Shown piece by piece: positions 1 through 11,208 of a stretch of 64,000 nucleotides of DNA. Below the pieces are notes generated by a model. The model searched no databases. It was given only the letters and a program-made list of their open reading frames with translations, and was not told where the DNA came from. Made by a program: the position numbers and the translations under genes. The stretch comes from Sediminibacillus terrae (GTDB lineage Bacteria; Bacillota; Bacilli; Bacillales; Amphibacillaceae), in assembly GCF_009602435.1 (NCBI RefSeq), contig NZ_VZDQ01000021.1:248001-312000 (forward strand). The letters run 5' to 3'. Position 1 is the first letter of the stretch, and the number at the start of each line of letters is the position of its first letter.

Positions 1-1
1 T

Positions 2-1108
2 GATTCGGGAGCAATGGGTGGCAAAGACACACATGAATTCATGGTATTGTCAGAAGTGGGCGAGGATACAATCGCCTATTCAGACACCTCCGAATATGCT
101 GCCAACATCGAAATGGCTCCTGTCATCACGCCACACCAAACGGAACAGGATGAATTAAAAGATTTGCAGGAAGTAGCAACTCCAGGTAAAAAAACGATGC
201 AGGAAGTAGCCGACTTTCTAGAACATCCGCTTGATAAAGGACTTAAGGCATTGATGTTCAAAGTCGACGGAAATTTGGTATTGGTTGTTACCAGGGGTGA
301 TCATGAAGTAAATGACATTAAGTTAAAGAACCTATACAAAGCTGAGACAGTCGAACTTGCGACAGAAGAAGAAACAAAAGCTGCTCTTGGTGCCGGGTTT
401 GGATCATTGGGACCGGTCGGGGTGCCGGACGATGTGGATGTTGTCGCCGACCAGGCGGTAAAAAGTGCCGTCAATGTTACCTGTGGGGCAAATAAAGATG
501 GATATCACTATCTCAATGTCAATCCGGACCGCGACTTTAAAGTTGACACCTATGCCGACCTTCGTTTTATTCAACAAGGCGATCCTTCCCCTGATGGCAA
601 GGGAACCATCCAATTCGCTCGCGGAATCGAGGTGGGACACGTTTTTAAACTGGGAAGTATCTATGCCGAACGAATGGGCGCTACGGTGTTGGATGAACAG
701 GGGAAAGCCAAAACGATGAATATGGGCTGCTATGGTATTGGCGTGTCTCGCACAGTTGCTGCCATAGTAGAACAGTATCATGATGATAGAGGCATTACCT
801 GGCCGGCCCATTTAGCTCCATTCCAAGTGCATCTGCTGGCTTTGAATATGAAAAAAACGGAGCAAAAGCTATTGGCCGAAAAAATATACGATTCCTTGAA
901 GACGGCCGGAGTTGAAGTGCTCTTTGATGATCGTGCGGAAAGGGCGGGCGTCAAATTTGCCGATAGTGATTTAATTGGTGTTCCCCTCAGGATAACTGTA
1001 GGTAAGCGTGCTGGAGAAGGATATGTAGAACTTAAACAACGGGCTACAGGAGAACAAACAGAAATTCATGAGTCGGAATTGTCGGGACAATTGAATAACT
1101 TGGTCTGA
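2..1108 (+). CDS. proS: Prolyl-tRNA synthetase, 3' part (5' end outside window)
   Basis: Charges tRNA-Pro with proline in the cytoplasm. The reading frame is open from base 2, so the true start lies upstream; about 368 C-terminal residues are present, and bacterial ProRS is about 565 long. The frame enters at motif 2 of the class II catalytic core ([13 protein letters not shown]). A YbaK-type editing insertion follows, which in the family hydrolyses Ala-tRNA-Pro. Class II motif 3 (GIGVSR) and the C-terminal anticodon-binding domain come next. It is followed by a hairpin terminator and then polC, the B. subtilis order. Identity is firm. Confidence 0.97.
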   Translation, partial: DSGAMGGKDTHEFMVLSEVGEDTIAYSDTSEYAANIEMAPVITPHQTEQDELKDLQEVATPGKKTMQEVADFLEHPLDKGLKALMFKVDGNLVLVVTRGDHEVNDIKLKNLYKAETVELATEEETKAALGAGFGSLGPVGVPDDVDVVADQAVKSAVNVTCGANKDGYHYLNVNPDRDFKVDTYADLRFIQQGDPSPDGKGTIQFARGIEVGHVFKLGSIYAERMGATVLDEQGKAKTMNMGCYGIGVSRTVAAIVEQYHDDRGITWPAHLAPFQVHLLALNMKKTEQKLLAEKIYDSLKTAGVEVLFDDRAERAGVKFADSDLIGVPLRITVGKRAGEGYVELKQRATGEQTEIHESELSGQLNNLV

Positions 1109-1117
1109 TTGGCAATC

Positions 1118-1154
1118 AAAACCCTTGTCTGTTTTCTAATGACAAGGGTTTTCT
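1118..1154 (+). terminator. Terminator after proS (CCCTTGTC family)
   Basis: A 12-bp perfect stem (AAAACCCTTGTC / GACAAGGGTTTT) with an 11-nt loop lies just after the proS stop. Stem sequence recurs at three other gene boundaries in the window. Confidence 0.85.
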
Positions 1155-1263
1155 AAAGTAGTAAAATTGTAAAATAAGAGCTTTTTCAGCCTGCATGCAG
1201 GTCGGAGAAGACGGGCCATGCTGCTGAATCAAATTAGATGGTCGCAAATGGGGAGGAAGAAAA

Positions 1264-4200
1264 ATGGACATATCAGGTAAAGAAAAGCTTGGTTTACTGT
1301 TGAAGCAAATCGATATGCCCGACGAGTTAATCCAACAGCATTTTCAGGATGGTTATCTAGCTAAATTGGAAGTCCATACAAAGCAAAAGCAATGGCATTT
1401 TCATATAAATGTACCACGAATTTTACCACCTTCTGTCTATCAGTTGTTCACCGCAAAATTGCAGGAAGCTTTTTCTCAAATTGCAGCGATCAAATGGACG
1501 ATTTATGCAGAAAACAAAGCTTTGTCAGATACTGATGTTTGTACTTACTGGAAACATTTTGTTCATTCACTTACAGATTTATCCCCGGCTTACCGGGACC
1601 TGGTTCATGAACAAGTGCCAAAAGTGAACGGTAATAAGATTATGTTAACTTCGCGGAATGAAGCAGAAGCCAACGCCCTTCGAAAAAGATTGGAGCCCGG
1701 CTTCCAAGGATACTGTCAAACAATCGGAGCAATGAATTATTTTTTGACGGTCGAAGTCGGAGACGAACAGGAGAACATACAAAAATTCAGAGAACAAAAA
1801 GCAAAGGAAGATCAGCAGCTTGTTCAGAAGGCTGTGAAGGACAAGCAGGAAAGAGAGAAGCAAAAAGCCGAAGGTGCCTTTGAAGGACCGCTGACCATCG
1901 GTTACAGAATCCAGGATGAAATCGTTCCGATGGAAAATATCGTGGAAGAAGAGCGGAAAATGGCAGTGCAGGGGTATGTGTTCAGTTCTGAAGTCAGAGA
2001 ACTTCGGTCAGGCAGACATTTGTTGATCGCAAAGGTAACGGATTACACGGACTCCTTCCAGTTAAAGATGTTTTCCAAAGGGGATCAGGACGCTGAGAAA
2101 TTTGCCAAATTAAAACAGGGTATGTGGATAAAAGCACGAGGAAGCATTCAAACAGATAATTTCACCAATGAATTGACGATGATGGTCCAAGATATCAACG
2201 AAGTGAAAGCAGAAAAGAGAAACGACAATGCCCCTGAAGGGGAAAAACGAGTAGAATTACATGCTCATACTGCGATGAGTCAAATGGATGCTGTTGTTTC
2301 GGCTGGCAGGCTGGTACAGCAAGCCGCAGAGTGGAAGCATCCCGCGGTTGCGATTACAGACCATGCTGTCGTCCAGTCCTATCCGGAAGCCTATGCGGCG
2401 GGGCAAAAACATGGAGTGAAGGTCATATATGGATTGGAAGCAAATATTGTCGATGACGGTGTGCCGATTGCATATAATGAAGCGGACTTAAATTTGGAGG
2501 ACGCTGTTTATGTCGTATTTGACGTAGAGACAACCGGTTTATCAGCAGTTTATGATACGATCATCGAACTGGCGGCCGTTAAGGTGCAAGGCGGGGAAAT
2601 CATTGATCGTTTTGAAGCCTTTGCCAATCCGCACCACCCTTTGTCACAGACGACAATTGATTTGACTGGCATTACCGATGATATGGTAAAAGACGCACCG
2701 GATGTCGGAGAGGTGTTGAAGAATTTTCATGAATGGATGGGTGATGGAGTGTTGGTTGCCCACAATGCGAGCTTCGATATGGGATTTTTGAATGAAGGAC
2801 TTAAGAAAATCGGTTTTGAAAAAGCAGAAAACCCGGTGATCGATACGTTAGAGCTTGCGCGTTTTCTGTATCCGTCCTTGAAAAACCATCGATTGAATAC
2901 GTTATGTAAAATGCTTGATATCGAGCTGACTCAACACCATCGCGCGATATATGACGCCGAGGCAACAGGGTATTTGCTTTGGAAACTGATAAAACAAGCA
3001 TTCCAAAAAAATATCGTCAACCACAATCAATTCAATCAGCATATGGGAGAAGGAAACGCCTATCAGAGATCAAGACCATTTCATGCCACATTGCTGGCAA
3101 TGAACCCGGAGGGCTTGAAAAACATTTATAAACTGGTATCCGTGTCTCATGTCGATTATTTTTACAGAGTACCGCGTATTCCCCGCTCTCAATTACAAAA
3201 GCTGAGAGAAGGTATACTGGTTGGCTCCGGGTGTGATAAAGGGGAAGTATTTGAAACGATGATGCAAAAATCCAAGGAAGAAGCAGAAAAAGCTGCTGAT
3301 TTCTATGATTTCATTGAAATACAGCCGCCTTCAAATTACTACCATTTGATTGAAAAAGAGTTGGTCGGAAATGAAGCGCAATTATATGACATCTTGAAAA
3401 ATTTAGTCGAGTTGGCAGACGGTATGGGGAAGAAGACCGTTGCTACAGGCAATACGCATTACATTGACCCGCATGAAAAACTGTACAGACAAATCCTGAT
3501 TTCAAGCCAGAACGGTAACCCATTGAGCCGTCAGACATTGCCGGATGTCCATTTCCGGACAACGGAGGAAATGATCGATTGTTTTTCCTTCCTGGGCGAA
3601 GGGAAAGCAAAGGAAGTCGTTGTCGACAACAGCCAGTATATAAATGATCTAATTGAAGAAGTCTCTCCCGTCAAAGAAGACTTGTACACACCGAACATCG
3701 ATGGTGCAGAAGAAGAAATCAGGGAAATGAGCTATAGCATGGCGAAAAGCATCTATGGCGAAGAGCTTCCGGAAATAGTGGTCAACCGGATTGAAAAAGA
3801 ATTAGAAAGTATTATCGGACATGGTTTTGCGGTTATTTATTTGATCTCGCACAAACTGGTGAAAAAATCACTGGACGATGGTTATCTCGTCGGCTCCAGG
3901 GGATCTGTGGGATCTTCGTTGATTGCAACACTGACTGAAATTACGGAGGTCAATCCGCTGCCACCGCATTATGTCTGTCCTTCATGTAAACATAATGAAT
4001 TTTTCAATGATGGATCGGTCGGCAGCGGCTTCGACCTGCCGGATAAAGATTGCCCAAAATGCGGGCAACCTTTCAAGAAGGATGGTCAGGATATACCGTT
4101 TGAAACGTTCCTGGGCTTTAAGGGCGACAAAGTCCCCGATATCGATTTGAACTTTTCTGGCGAATATCAGCCACAGGCACATAACTATACGAAAGTTTTG

Positions 4201-5556
4201 TTCGGAGAGGACAATGTCTATCGTGCAGGTACGATCGGCACGGTCGCCGAAAAGACTGCCTATGGTTATGTAAAAGGGTATGCAGGCGACCATCAGTTAC
4301 AATACAAAAATGCCGAAATCGATCGTCTCGTCCAGGGGTGTACAGGCGTGAAGCGTACTACTGGGCAGCACCCTGGGGGTATCATCGTCGTTCCTGATGA
4401 TAAAGAAATTTATGATTTCACCCCTATTCAATACCCGGCTGACGATCGGAACTCGGAATGGAAAACCACGCATTTTGATTTTCATTCCATCCATGATAAT
4501 TTGCTGAAATTGGATATACTCGGACACGATGATCCGACTGTCATCCGTATGCTTCAGGATTTGAGCGGTATCGATCCGAAAACAATACCGACAGACGATC
4601 CGGAAGTGATGAAAATTTTCTCAGGACCGGAATCACTCGGCGTAACTGCAGAAGAAATAAATTGCAAAACTGGAACACTCGGTGTGCCGGAATTCGGTAC
4701 AAAGTTTGTGCGTCAAATGTTGGAGGATACGAACCCCAAAACTTTTGCAGAATTAGTGATTATTTCCGGATTGTCTCATGGTACCGATGTTTGGCTTGGA
4801 AACGCACAGCAATTGATCAACGACGGCATATGTCAACTGCCTGACGTAATCGGATGCCGCGATGACATCATGGTATATTTGATGCATAAGGGCTTGGATG
4901 CATCGCTTGCATTTAAAATCATGGAGTTCGTCAGGAAAGGAAAAGGACTGCAGGATGAATGGATAGAGGAAATGAAAAAACACAATGTGCCTGATTGGTA
5001 TATTGAATCTTGTAAAAAAATCAAGTATATGTTCCCGAAAGCCCATGCTGCAGCATATGTGCTTATGGCCGTGCGCATTGCTTATTTCAAGGTCCATTAC
5101 CCGATCTTCTTTTATTCAGCTTACTTCACCGTCAGAGCCGGCGACTTTGAACTGGAAACGATGATCAAAGGGGCGGACGCCATCAGAAAAAGGATCCAGG
5201 AAATCGCGGCGAAAGGAAACGATGCTTCTCCGAAAGAAAAGAGTTTGCTGACAGTATTGGAAATTGCTTTGGAAATGAATGCCAGAGGTTTCACTTTCCA
5301 AAAAGTCGATTTGTATAAATCAAGTGCCACAGATTTTCTTGTCGATGGAAACTCTTTGATCCCGCCGTTCAATGCTGTGGATGGCCTTGGCACCAACGCA
5401 GCGTTGAATATAGTCAAAGCCCGGGAAGAGGGAGAGTTTTTGTCGAAGGAAGATTTGCGTGAGCGAAGCAGGATTTCAAAAACCGTTTTAGAGTATCTGG
5501 ATAATCACGGTTGTCTGGAAGGTATGGCAGACGCCAATCAACTATCTCTGTTTTAA
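1264..5556 (+). CDS. polC: DNA polymerase III alpha subunit, PolC type
   Basis: Main replicative polymerase of low-GC Gram-positives, with built-in 3'-5' proofreading. 1430 residues, the usual length. Order of domains: N-terminal region, OB fold (about 235-320), PHP domain starting near 330 (ELHAHTAMS), DnaQ-like exonuclease inserted in PHP from about 416 ([10 protein letters not shown], later [10 protein letters not shown]), then the polymerase core. The core has GSRGSVGSS near 876, a four-Cys zinc site (CPSC...CPKC) near 903-937 and [12 protein letters not shown] near 957. The ATG has a GGGAGGA site 7 nt upstream. It stands alone between terminators. No intein or frameshift is seen. Confidence 0.98.
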   Translation: MDISGKEKLGLLLKQIDMPDELIQQHFQDGYLAKLEVHTKQKQWHFHINVPRILPPSVYQLFTAKLQEAFSQIAAIKWTIYAENKALSDTDVCTYWKHFVHSLTDLSPAYRDLVHEQVPKVNGNKIMLTSRNEAEANALRKRLEPGFQGYCQTIGAMNYFLTVEVGDEQENIQKFREQKAKEDQQLVQKAVKDKQEREKQKAEGAFEGPLTIGYRIQDEIVPMENIVEEERKMAVQGYVFSSEVRELRSGRHLLIAKVTDYTDSFQLKMFSKGDQDAEKFAKLKQGMWIKARGSIQTDNFTNELTMMVQDINEVKAEKRNDNAPEGEKRVELHAHTAMSQMDAVVSAGRLVQQAAEWKHPAVAITDHAVVQSYPEAYAAGQKHGVKVIYGLEANIVDDGVPIAYNEADLNLEDAVYVVFDVETTGLSAVYDTIIELAAVKVQGGEIIDRFEAFANPHHPLSQTTIDLTGITDDMVKDAPDVGEVLKNFHEWMGDGVLVAHNASFDMGFLNEGLKKIGFEKAENPVIDTLELARFLYPSLKNHRLNTLCKMLDIELTQHHRAIYDAEATGYLLWKLIKQAFQKNIVNHNQFNQHMGEGNAYQRSRPFHATLLAMNPEGLKNIYKLVSVSHVDYFYRVPRIPRSQLQKLREGILVGSGCDKGEVFETMMQKSKEEAEKAADFYDFIEIQPPSNYYHLIEKELVGNEAQLYDILKNLVELADGMGKKTVATGNTHYIDPHEKLYRQILISSQNGNPLSRQTLPDVHFRTTEEMIDCFSFLGEGKAKEVVVDNSQYINDLIEEVSPVKEDLYTPNIDGAEEEIREMSYSMAKSIYGEELPEIVVNRIEKELESIIGHGFAVIYLISHKLVKKSLDDGYLVGSRGSVGSSLIATLTEITEVNPLPPHYVCPSCKHNEFFNDGSVGSGFDLPDKDCPKCGQPFKKDGQDIPFETFLGFKGDKVPDIDLNFSGEYQPQAHNYTKVLFGEDNVYRAGTIGTVAEKTAYGYVKGYAGDHQLQYKNAEIDRLVQGCTGVKRTTGQHPGGIIVVPDDKEIYDFTPIQYPADDRNSEWKTTHFDFHSIHDNLLKLDILGHDDPTVIRMLQDLSGIDPKTIPTDDPEVMKIFSGPESLGVTAEEINCKTGTLGVPEFGTKFVRQMLEDTNPKTFAELVIISGLSHGTDVWLGNAQQLINDGICQLPDVIGCRDDIMVYLMHKGLDASLAFKIMEFVRKGKGLQDEWIEEMKKHNVPDWYIESCKKIKYMFPKAHAAAYVLMAVRIAYFKVHYPIFFYSAYFTVRAGDFELETMIKGADAIRKRIQEIAAKGNDASPKEKSLLTVLEIALEMNARGFTFQKVDLYKSSATDFLVDGNSLIPPFNAVDGLGTNAALNIVKAREEGEFLSKEDLRERSRISKTVLEYLDNHGCLEGMADANQLSLF

Positions 5557-5638
5557 CCACACGGCTCTAAAAAGCCACTATCTTGCATTAAATTGTTAGA
5601 TATGGTATATTTTCTATGGTAAGCATTGATACGTAAGC

Positions 5639-5669
5639 AGAAAGAGTGGGTGAAGCCCACTCTTTCTTC
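5639..5669 (+). terminator. Terminator after polC
   Basis: Perfect 12-bp stem AGAAAGAGTGGG / CCCACTCTTTCT with loop TGAAG, followed by a short T-rich run, about 80 nt after the polC stop. Confidence 0.8.
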
Positions 5670-5839
5670 ATACCATTTTCTTTTTCTGCAATGGAACTTT
5701 TGTTGATTGAACAGAAAGCGGGCACAAACGGATGGATTTCTGTTTCGTGTTGAAGCTGCCGGTGTTGCTTATCACATTGCTTGAGGCCTCTGTTTCTCAC
5801 TTTTTGTTAACACAGTAATAGGTTGGAAGCTGATGAGTT

Positions 5840-5873
5840 CCCTTGTCAATTATCTAAATGGCAAGGGTTTTGT
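5840..5873 (+). terminator. CCCTTGTC-family hairpin upstream of rimP
   Basis: CCCTTGTC pairs with GGCAAGGG (one G-T pair) across a 13-nt loop and is followed by TTTTG. It lies in the 429-bp polC-rimP gap; the rest of that gap holds the polC terminator and no supportable gene. It could end read-through from upstream before the rimP operon. Confidence 0.6.
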
Positions 5874-5985
5874 AATGAAGAAGCAGGAAGCGGGAAAGGT
5901 TCTCCGTTCAAAATGAAACAGCAGCTAATTGAGTATACTATTTTTACATGACAGGATAGTATAGGTGGTAAAAGGAGGGTGCCAA

Positions 5986-6459
5986 TTGAGTGCAAAAGTA
6001 ACCGAAACAACAGAAAAACTTGTCCAACCCATCTTGCAAGAAATGAATTTAGAATTAGTGGACATTGAATTTGAAAAAGAAGGTAAAAATTGGTTCCTGC
6101 GTGTCTTCGTGGATAAAGAAGGCGGGGTAGATATCGAAGAATGCGGCCAGGTTTCCGAGCAGCTCAGTGAAAAATTGGATGCCGAAGACCCGGTGAGCAC
6201 GCCTTATTTTTTGGAGGTTTCGTCTCCCGGAGCCGAAAGGCCACTGAAGAAGCCAGAAGATTTCCGGGCGAATATCGACAACACTATTTACGTGAAACTG
6301 TATGAACCGATAAATGGTGAAAAAGAGTATGAAGGTGTTCTGAAAGCTTTCCAAGATGAAACCATTACATTAGAAGTAAAAGTAAAGACCCGTAAACAAG
6401 AGATACAATTACCGTACGATAAAGTTGCAAAGGCGCGCTTGGCGGTATCATTTAACTAA
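5986..6459 (+). CDS. rimP: Ribosome maturation factor RimP
   Basis: Assists late assembly of the 30S subunit. 157 residues with the N-terminal [12 protein letters not shown]...[12 protein letters not shown] motif and the central [11 protein letters not shown] motif of RimP. The TTG at 5986 was chosen because AAAGGAGGG sits just before it and because B. subtilis RimP is 156 residues; an upstream in-frame GTG lacks a site. First gene of the conserved rimP-nusA-ylxR-ylxQ-infB-ylxP-rbfA-truB operon; nusA follows 14 nt later. Confidence 0.96.
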   Translation: MSAKVTETTEKLVQPILQEMNLELVDIEFEKEGKNWFLRVFVDKEGGVDIEECGQVSEQLSEKLDAEDPVSTPYFLEVSSPGAERPLKKPEDFRANIDNTIYVKLYEPINGEKEYEGVLKAFQDETITLEVKVKTRKQEIQLPYDKVAKARLAVSFN

Positions 6460-6473
6460 AGGGGGAAAAAACG

Positions 6474-7592
6474 GTGAGCAGCGAGCTTTTTGATGCAATT
6501 GATTATTTGGAGAAAGAGAAAGGGATTGATAAAGATATCCTCATGGAAGCCCTCGAGGCCGCTCTTATCTCCGCTTATAAGAAAAACTTTAAATCAGCCA
6601 CAAATGTCCGGGTTGATTTAAATGAAGAAACGGGAAGCATGCATGTTTATGCCCGTAAGGATATTGTCGAAGAAGTGGAAGATCCATTGCAGCAGGTATC
6701 CATTGAAGAAGCAAAACAGAAAGACCCTAACTATGAAATCGGGGATGTAATCGAGCAAGAGGTGACTCCGAAGGATTTTGGAAGAATCGCCGCTCAAGCA
6801 GCGAAGCAGGTAGTCACCCAAAGAGTCCGGGAAGCAGAAAGAGGCGTTATTTTTAGTGAGTATGCAGACCGGGAAGAAGATGTTATGACGGGCATCATCC
6901 AACGAAAAGATCCTCGTTTTATTTATGTCAATCTCGGCAAAATCGAGGCGAGACTCCCCGAGAGTGAGCAAATGCCTACGGAACGGTATGAGGTTCACGA
7001 CCGTCTTAAAGTGTTGGTTACAAAAGTCGAAAATACGAACAAAGGACCGCAGATATACGTGTCCCGTACCCATCCGGGATTATTGAAGCGGTTGTTTGAA
7101 ATGGAAGTTCCGGAAATTTATGATGGAACCGTGGAAATCCGATCTGTAGCCAGGGAAGCCGGGGACCGTTCCAAAATCTCCGTCCACGCCGAAGACCCGG
7201 AAGTGGATCCGGTCGGCTCATGCGTAGGCCAGCGCGGCCAACGGGTACAGACAATTGTCAATGAATTGAAGGGCGAAAAAATTGACATTGTAGAGTGGTC
7301 CGAGGACCCGATTGTATATGTTTCCAATGCACTCAGCCCTTCAAAGGTGATCGAAGTGCTTGTCAATGAAGAAGAGAAGGCCACTACTGTCATTGTTCCT
7401 GATTATCAGTTATCGCTCGCTATTGGCAAAAGGGGACAGAATGCAAGGCTTGCTGCAAAACTGACCGGATGGAAGATAGACATAAAGAGCGAGAGTGAAG
7501 CTCGGGAAGAAGGCTTGTTGGAAGAATCGGAAGAAGGTTCTTCCGATGTTGATGAAGCTTATTCAGATATCGATGATAACTTGTTTGAATAA
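6474..7592 (+). CDS. nusA: Transcription termination/antitermination factor NusA
   Basis: RNA polymerase-associated pausing and termination factor. 372 residues, typical for Firmicutes, which lack the two C-terminal acidic repeats of enterobacterial NusA. N-terminal polymerase-binding domain (1-130), S1 domain (about 139-200), KH1 with GQRGQRV near 247 and KH2 with GKRGQNA near 316, then a short acidic tail. GTG start preceded by AAGGGGGAAA. Sits between rimP and ylxR in the usual order. Confidence 0.98.
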   Translation: MSSELFDAIDYLEKEKGIDKDILMEALEAALISAYKKNFKSATNVRVDLNEETGSMHVYARKDIVEEVEDPLQQVSIEEAKQKDPNYEIGDVIEQEVTPKDFGRIAAQAAKQVVTQRVREAERGVIFSEYADREEDVMTGIIQRKDPRFIYVNLGKIEARLPESEQMPTERYEVHDRLKVLVTKVENTNKGPQIYVSRTHPGLLKRLFEMEVPEIYDGTVEIRSVAREAGDRSKISVHAEDPEVDPVGSCVGQRGQRVQTIVNELKGEKIDIVEWSEDPIVYVSNALSPSKVIEVLVNEEEKATTVIVPDYQLSLAIGKRGQNARLAAKLTGWKIDIKSESEAREEGLLEESEEGSSDVDEAYSDIDDNLFE

Positions 7593-7606
7593 GGAGGGGG
7601 AAAAGG

Positions 7607-7885
7607 ATGGCAGCAACCAGAAAAGTTCCTCTTAGAAAGTGTGTAGTAACACAGGAAATGAAACCAAAGAAAGAATTAATCCGCATCGTCCGCAATAAAG
7701 AAGGCGAAGTATTTGTGGACGAAACCGGAAAAAAGAACGGGCGTGGAGCCTATTTGACCAGAAGTATCGATGTCGTGGAGACAGCGAAAAAAAGCGGTAT
7801 ATTGAACCGTCATTTGAATGCGGAAGTCGATTCGTCGGTTTATGAACAACTAAAAACAGTTATAGAAGGTAAGAAAATTGAGTAA
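7607..7885 (+). CDS. ylxR: YlxR/RnpM family RNA-binding protein
   Basis: Small basic nucleic-acid-binding protein (DUF448). B. subtilis YlxR, renamed RnpM, has been linked to RNase P. 92 residues: RKVPLRKCVVT at the N-terminus and GRGAYLTRS in the middle are the family signatures. A strong AAGGAGGGGG precedes the ATG. The 3' end overlaps ylxQ by 8 nt, indicating translational coupling. Confidence 0.95.
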   Translation: MAATRKVPLRKCVVTQEMKPKKELIRIVRNKEGEVFVDETGKKNGRGAYLTRSIDVVETAKKSGILNRHLNAEVDSSVYEQLKTVIEGKKIE

Positions 7886-8192
7886 AGATTATCTGAATTT
7901 GTTGGGCCTTGCTTTTCGAGCGGGGAAACTCACATTGGGAGAAGAGGCCATTATACGTGACATTCAGAAGCGGAAGGCGAAACTTGTTCTTTTAGCAAGT
8001 GATACGGGAGCGCAGACAAGAAAAAAGATTACCGATAAATGTACGTATTATCAAATCCCTTTTTTTTTAGTAGACGACCGCGATACCATCTCACAAGCTA
8101 TTGGGAAGTCAGGAAGAGTTGCTGTTGCAATTCTCGACTCGGGATTCGCCGCTAAAATGACATCGTTGCTCGATGAATCTATTCGGGGGTGA
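7878..8192 (+). CDS. ylxQ: YlxQ, L7Ae-like kink-turn RNA-binding protein
   Basis: L7Ae/L30e-fold protein related to ribosomal L7Ae; relatives bind kink-turn RNA. 104 residues, with [16 protein letters not shown] at the N-terminus and [17 protein letters not shown] in the centre. TTG start inside the end of ylxR, with AGAAGG upstream. infB begins 4 nt after the stop. The cellular role is not settled in the family. Confidence 0.93.
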   Translation: MSKDYLNLLGLAFRAGKLTLGEEAIIRDIQKRKAKLVLLASDTGAQTRKKITDKCTYYQIPFFLVDDRDTISQAIGKSGRVAVAILDSGFAAKMTSLLDESIRG

Positions 8193-8196
8193 ACGT

Positions 8197-10329
8197 ATGA
8201 GTAAAACAAGAGTTTACGAATATGCGAAAAAACACAATCTATCCAGTAAAGTGGTCATAGATAAATTAAAAGAGTTGAATGTGGAAGTGTCGAATCATAT
8301 GTCGACCATTTCAGAAGACACAATCAAATCGCTGGATAAAGCAATCAGCGGCAATAAACAGGCTGACAAAAAGCAAGAACAAGCAAAACCAGTCAGTGGA
8401 GATAGTTCCTCCAATAAAACAAATGCCAATCAAAATAATAAAAACAGAAACAACCGTACGCAACAAAATGGAAAGAATCCAAACAACAAAAACAATAAGA
8501 ACAACAAAAACAAAAAAAGAAACAACCAACATTCCGGCCAAAACAAACAGCAATCGAAAGGCAAAAAACAGGAAACACCTGATAAAATCACGTACACCGA
8601 TTCGCTGACCGTTAGTGAACTGGCTGATAAGTTAAATAAAGACGCTTCTGAACTCATCAAAAAATTGATGTTTTTGGGAACCATGGCAACAAAAAATCAA
8701 GATTTGGACCAGGACTCAATCGAATTGATTTGTGATGAATACGGAGTGACAGCCGAACAAGTTGTCGAAGTCGATGAAACGGATCTGGAAAACTTCAAAC
8801 CAGAAGAAAAAGAAGAAGACCTCGTGGAACGTCCAGCTGTTGTGACGATTATGGGCCACGTGGACCATGGTAAAACAACGTTACTCGACTCGATACGCGA
8901 CACGAAAGTGACCGAAGGCGAAGCAGGAGGCATCACGCAGCATATCGGTGCATATCAAGTAGAAGAAAATGGCAAGAAAGTAACATTTTTGGATACACCA
9001 GGCCATGCCGCTTTTACCAGCATGCGTTCACGCGGCGCACAGGTAACGGATATCGCCATACTCGTTGTCGCAGCAGATGACGGAGTCATGCCGCAGACAG
9101 TGGAAGCGATCAACCATGCCAAAGCAGCTGAAGTACCAATCATTGTTGCTGTCAATAAAATGGATAAAGAGGGAGCCAATCCTGATCGTGTCATGCAGGA
9201 ACTGACGGAACATGAATTGATTCCGGAAGACTGGGGCGGCGACACTATATTCGTTCAACTTTCTGCTATTAAAAGAGAAGGAATCGACGATCTGCTTGAA
9301 ATGATTTTGCTTGTTTCCGAAGTGGAAGAACTGAAAGCAAATCCTAACAGCTATGCCAGTGGAACAGTAATCGAAGCACAGCTGGATAAAGGACGAGGTT
9401 CTGTAGCGACCTTGCTGGTGCAAAATGGAACCTTGCGTGTCGGAGACCCGATTGTTGTCGGTAACACATATGGAAGAGTTCGGGCAATGGTCAATGATCT
9501 TGGACGCAGGGTGAAAACAGCTGAGCCATCAGCTCCTGTGGAAATCACCGGTTTGAACGAAGTGCCGCAGGCAGGTGACCAGTTTGTTGTCTTTGCTGAC
9601 GAAAAGAAAGCCCGTCAAGTCGGTGAAGCACGTCAGCAAAAACAAATCGAAGAAAAGCGCAGTGATAAAGCGAAAGTTAGCCTTGATGATTTGTTTGAAC
9701 AAATCAAACAAGGGGAAGTCAAGGATATAAACCTTGTACTGAAGGCAGATGTACAAGGTTCTGTTGAGGCATTGGCATCTTCACTGAAAAAAATAGATGT
9801 GGAAGGCGTAAAAGTAAATATCATCCATACAGGTGTAGGTGCGATTGCAGAGTCGGATATTATCCTTGCTTCTGCATCCAATGCAATTGTGATCGGATTC
9901 AACGTTCGTCCGGATAACAATGCCAAAAAAGCTGCTGAGACAGAAAATGTGGACGTTCGCCTGCACCGCATCATCTACAAGGTGATTGAAGAAATAGAAT
10001 CTGCCATGAAAGGAATGCTTGATCCGGAATTTGAGGAAAAAGTTATCGGGCAAGCGGAAGTGCGGGAGATTTTCAAGGTTTCCAGAATCGGTACGATTGC
10101 CGGAAGCTATGTCACCGATGGGAAATTGACCAGAGATGCAGGGGTCCGTGTGATCCGTGACGGAATCGTCATTTATGAAGGGGAAATCGATACACTCAAG
10201 CGATTTAAGGATGATGTGAAAGAAGTCGCCCAAAACTATGAGTGCGGTATTACGGTGAAAAACTTCAATGACATAAAAGAAGGCGATATATTCGAAGCAT
10301 ATGTCATGGAGGAAATCGAGCGTGTATGA
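8197..10329 (+). CDS. infB: Translation initiation factor IF-2
   Basis: GTPase that places fMet-tRNA on the 30S subunit. 710 residues. A short N-terminal helix domain is followed by a low-complexity Asn/Lys/Gln stretch (about 55-130), then an IF2N domain (about 137-190). The G domain starts near 214 with GHVDHGKTT, then DTPGHAAF and NKMD. Domain II, IF2-C and a final beta-barrel complete it. The ATG at 8197 is used because GGGGGTGA lies just upstream. Overlaps ylxP by 4 nt (ATGA). Confidence 0.98.
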   Translation: MSKTRVYEYAKKHNLSSKVVIDKLKELNVEVSNHMSTISEDTIKSLDKAISGNKQADKKQEQAKPVSGDSSSNKTNANQNNKNRNNRTQQNGKNPNNKNNKNNKNKKRNNQHSGQNKQQSKGKKQETPDKITYTDSLTVSELADKLNKDASELIKKLMFLGTMATKNQDLDQDSIELICDEYGVTAEQVVEVDETDLENFKPEEKEEDLVERPAVVTIMGHVDHGKTTLLDSIRDTKVTEGEAGGITQHIGAYQVEENGKKVTFLDTPGHAAFTSMRSRGAQVTDIAILVVAADDGVMPQTVEAINHAKAAEVPIIVAVNKMDKEGANPDRVMQELTEHELIPEDWGGDTIFVQLSAIKREGIDDLLEMILLVSEVEELKANPNSYASGTVIEAQLDKGRGSVATLLVQNGTLRVGDPIVVGNTYGRVRAMVNDLGRRVKTAEPSAPVEITGLNEVPQAGDQFVVFADEKKARQVGEARQQKQIEEKRSDKAKVSLDDLFEQIKQGEVKDINLVLKADVQGSVEALASSLKKIDVEGVKVNIIHTGVGAIAESDIILASASNAIVIGFNVRPDNNAKKAAETENVDVRLHRIIYKVIEEIESAMKGMLDPEFEEKVIGQAEVREIFKVSRIGTIAGSYVTDGKLTRDAGVRVIRDGIVIYEGEIDTLKRFKDDVKEVAQNYECGITVKNFNDIKEGDIFEAYVMEEIERV

Positions 10330-10604
10330 TCTTATACGCGGAAGTAAATTGTTTTATCTATGAACCCCATTCGCTAAAACAAAAGCGTTCTGTGGTTAAA
10401 AGCCTAATAACAAGGTTGAAAAATGATTATAATATTGCTGTAAGCGAGATTGATCACCAGGATTTATGGCAAAGAACAGCCCTTGGCCTGGTGACCGTCT
10501 CTGCTGACAAAATCCAGGCGGAAAAGGTGATCAATCAGGCGTTGAAACTCATTGATTCTTTTCCCGAATTGGAGCGAACCACTACCAACTTTGAGTGGCT
10601 TTGA
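10326..10604 (+). CDS. ylxP: YlxP, DUF503 family protein
   Basis: Member of the DUF503 family next to infB and rbfA in most Firmicutes; its role is not established, though a link to ribosome assembly is suggested by its place. 92 residues with the family motifs [21 protein letters not shown] (split here by position 17-37) and [12 protein letters not shown]. Start codon overlaps the infB stop. rbfA follows after 36 nt. Confidence 0.92.
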   Translation: MILYAEVNCFIYEPHSLKQKRSVVKSLITRLKNDYNIAVSEIDHQDLWQRTALGLVTVSADKIQAEKVINQALKLIDSFPELERTTTNFEWL

Positions 10605-10640
10605 AATTACTTTCCCTCCACATAATAGAGGTGATAGAAA

Positions 10641-10991
10641 ATGAATGAAATACGCGCAAACCGTGTAGGGGAACAAATGAAGAAAGAACTTGGAGATATA
10701 ATCGGAAGAAAAATCAAAGATCCTCGGGTCGGTTTTGTCACAGTGACTGATGTGGAAGTTTCCGGTGATTTGCAACAGGCTAAAGTGTTTATTTCCGTGC
10801 TTGGCGACGAAAAGCAACGGCATGATACGCTTGTCGGACTGGCCAAAGCAAAAGGGTTTATCCGTTCGGAAATCGGCAAGAGGATTCGTTTACGTAAAAC
10901 ACCCGAATTATACTTTGAATTTGATGAAGCAATTGAAAAAGGAAACAGAATTGAGCATATACTTCGCCGATTAAATGATTCAGAAGAATAA
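10641..10991 (+). CDS. rbfA: 30S ribosome-binding factor A
   Basis: KH-fold factor that matures the 16S rRNA 5' end and is needed at low temperature. 116 residues with [13 protein letters not shown] at the N-terminus, [18 protein letters not shown] in the first strand pair, and the terminal [19 protein letters not shown] region. AGAGGTGATAG precedes the ATG. A terminator-like hairpin follows 20 nt downstream, so truB may be partly separated from the operon. Confidence 0.97.
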   Translation: MNEIRANRVGEQMKKELGDIIGRKIKDPRVGFVTVTDVEVSGDLQQAKVFISVLGDEKQRHDTLVGLAKAKGFIRSEIGKRIRLRKTPELYFEFDEAIEKGNRIEHILRRLNDSEE

Positions 10992-11010
10992 ATCGCTTTT
11001 TTCTGATGGT

Positions 11011-11039
11011 AAAACCCTTGTCATCCAACAAGGGTTTTA
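11011..11039 (+). terminator. CCCTTGTC-family hairpin after rbfA
   Basis: AAAACCCTTGT pairs with ACAAGGGTTTT around a 5-nt loop. It lies in the 217-nt rbfA-truB gap. The remaining part of that gap shows no convincing gene; a short open frame there lacks family features. Confidence 0.75.
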
Positions 11040-11208
11040 TCTTTGTGCAAGCCACTGCGAGAAAGTGGCGGGAAAGAAAGGCACGGCGTATCAGAAGTTG
11101 TCGCTTTCTCCATCTTGAGATACTCGGAGATGAAGATGGAGCGAATTCGACTGCAGGCAGGTATAGAATCGATTCTGATGAAATTATCTAGAGGCGGAGG
11201 AAAGGGCT

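Noticed and set aside
404-811. Long antisense open frames opposite proS, polC, pnp and others
   Set aside because: Mirror frames of strongly conserved genes; no ribosome binding sites or family features.
5920-5965. Promoter just before rimP in the ATACTAT/ATAGTAT dyad
   Set aside because: No -35/-10 pair at acceptable spacing; the dyad may be chance in AT-rich DNA.
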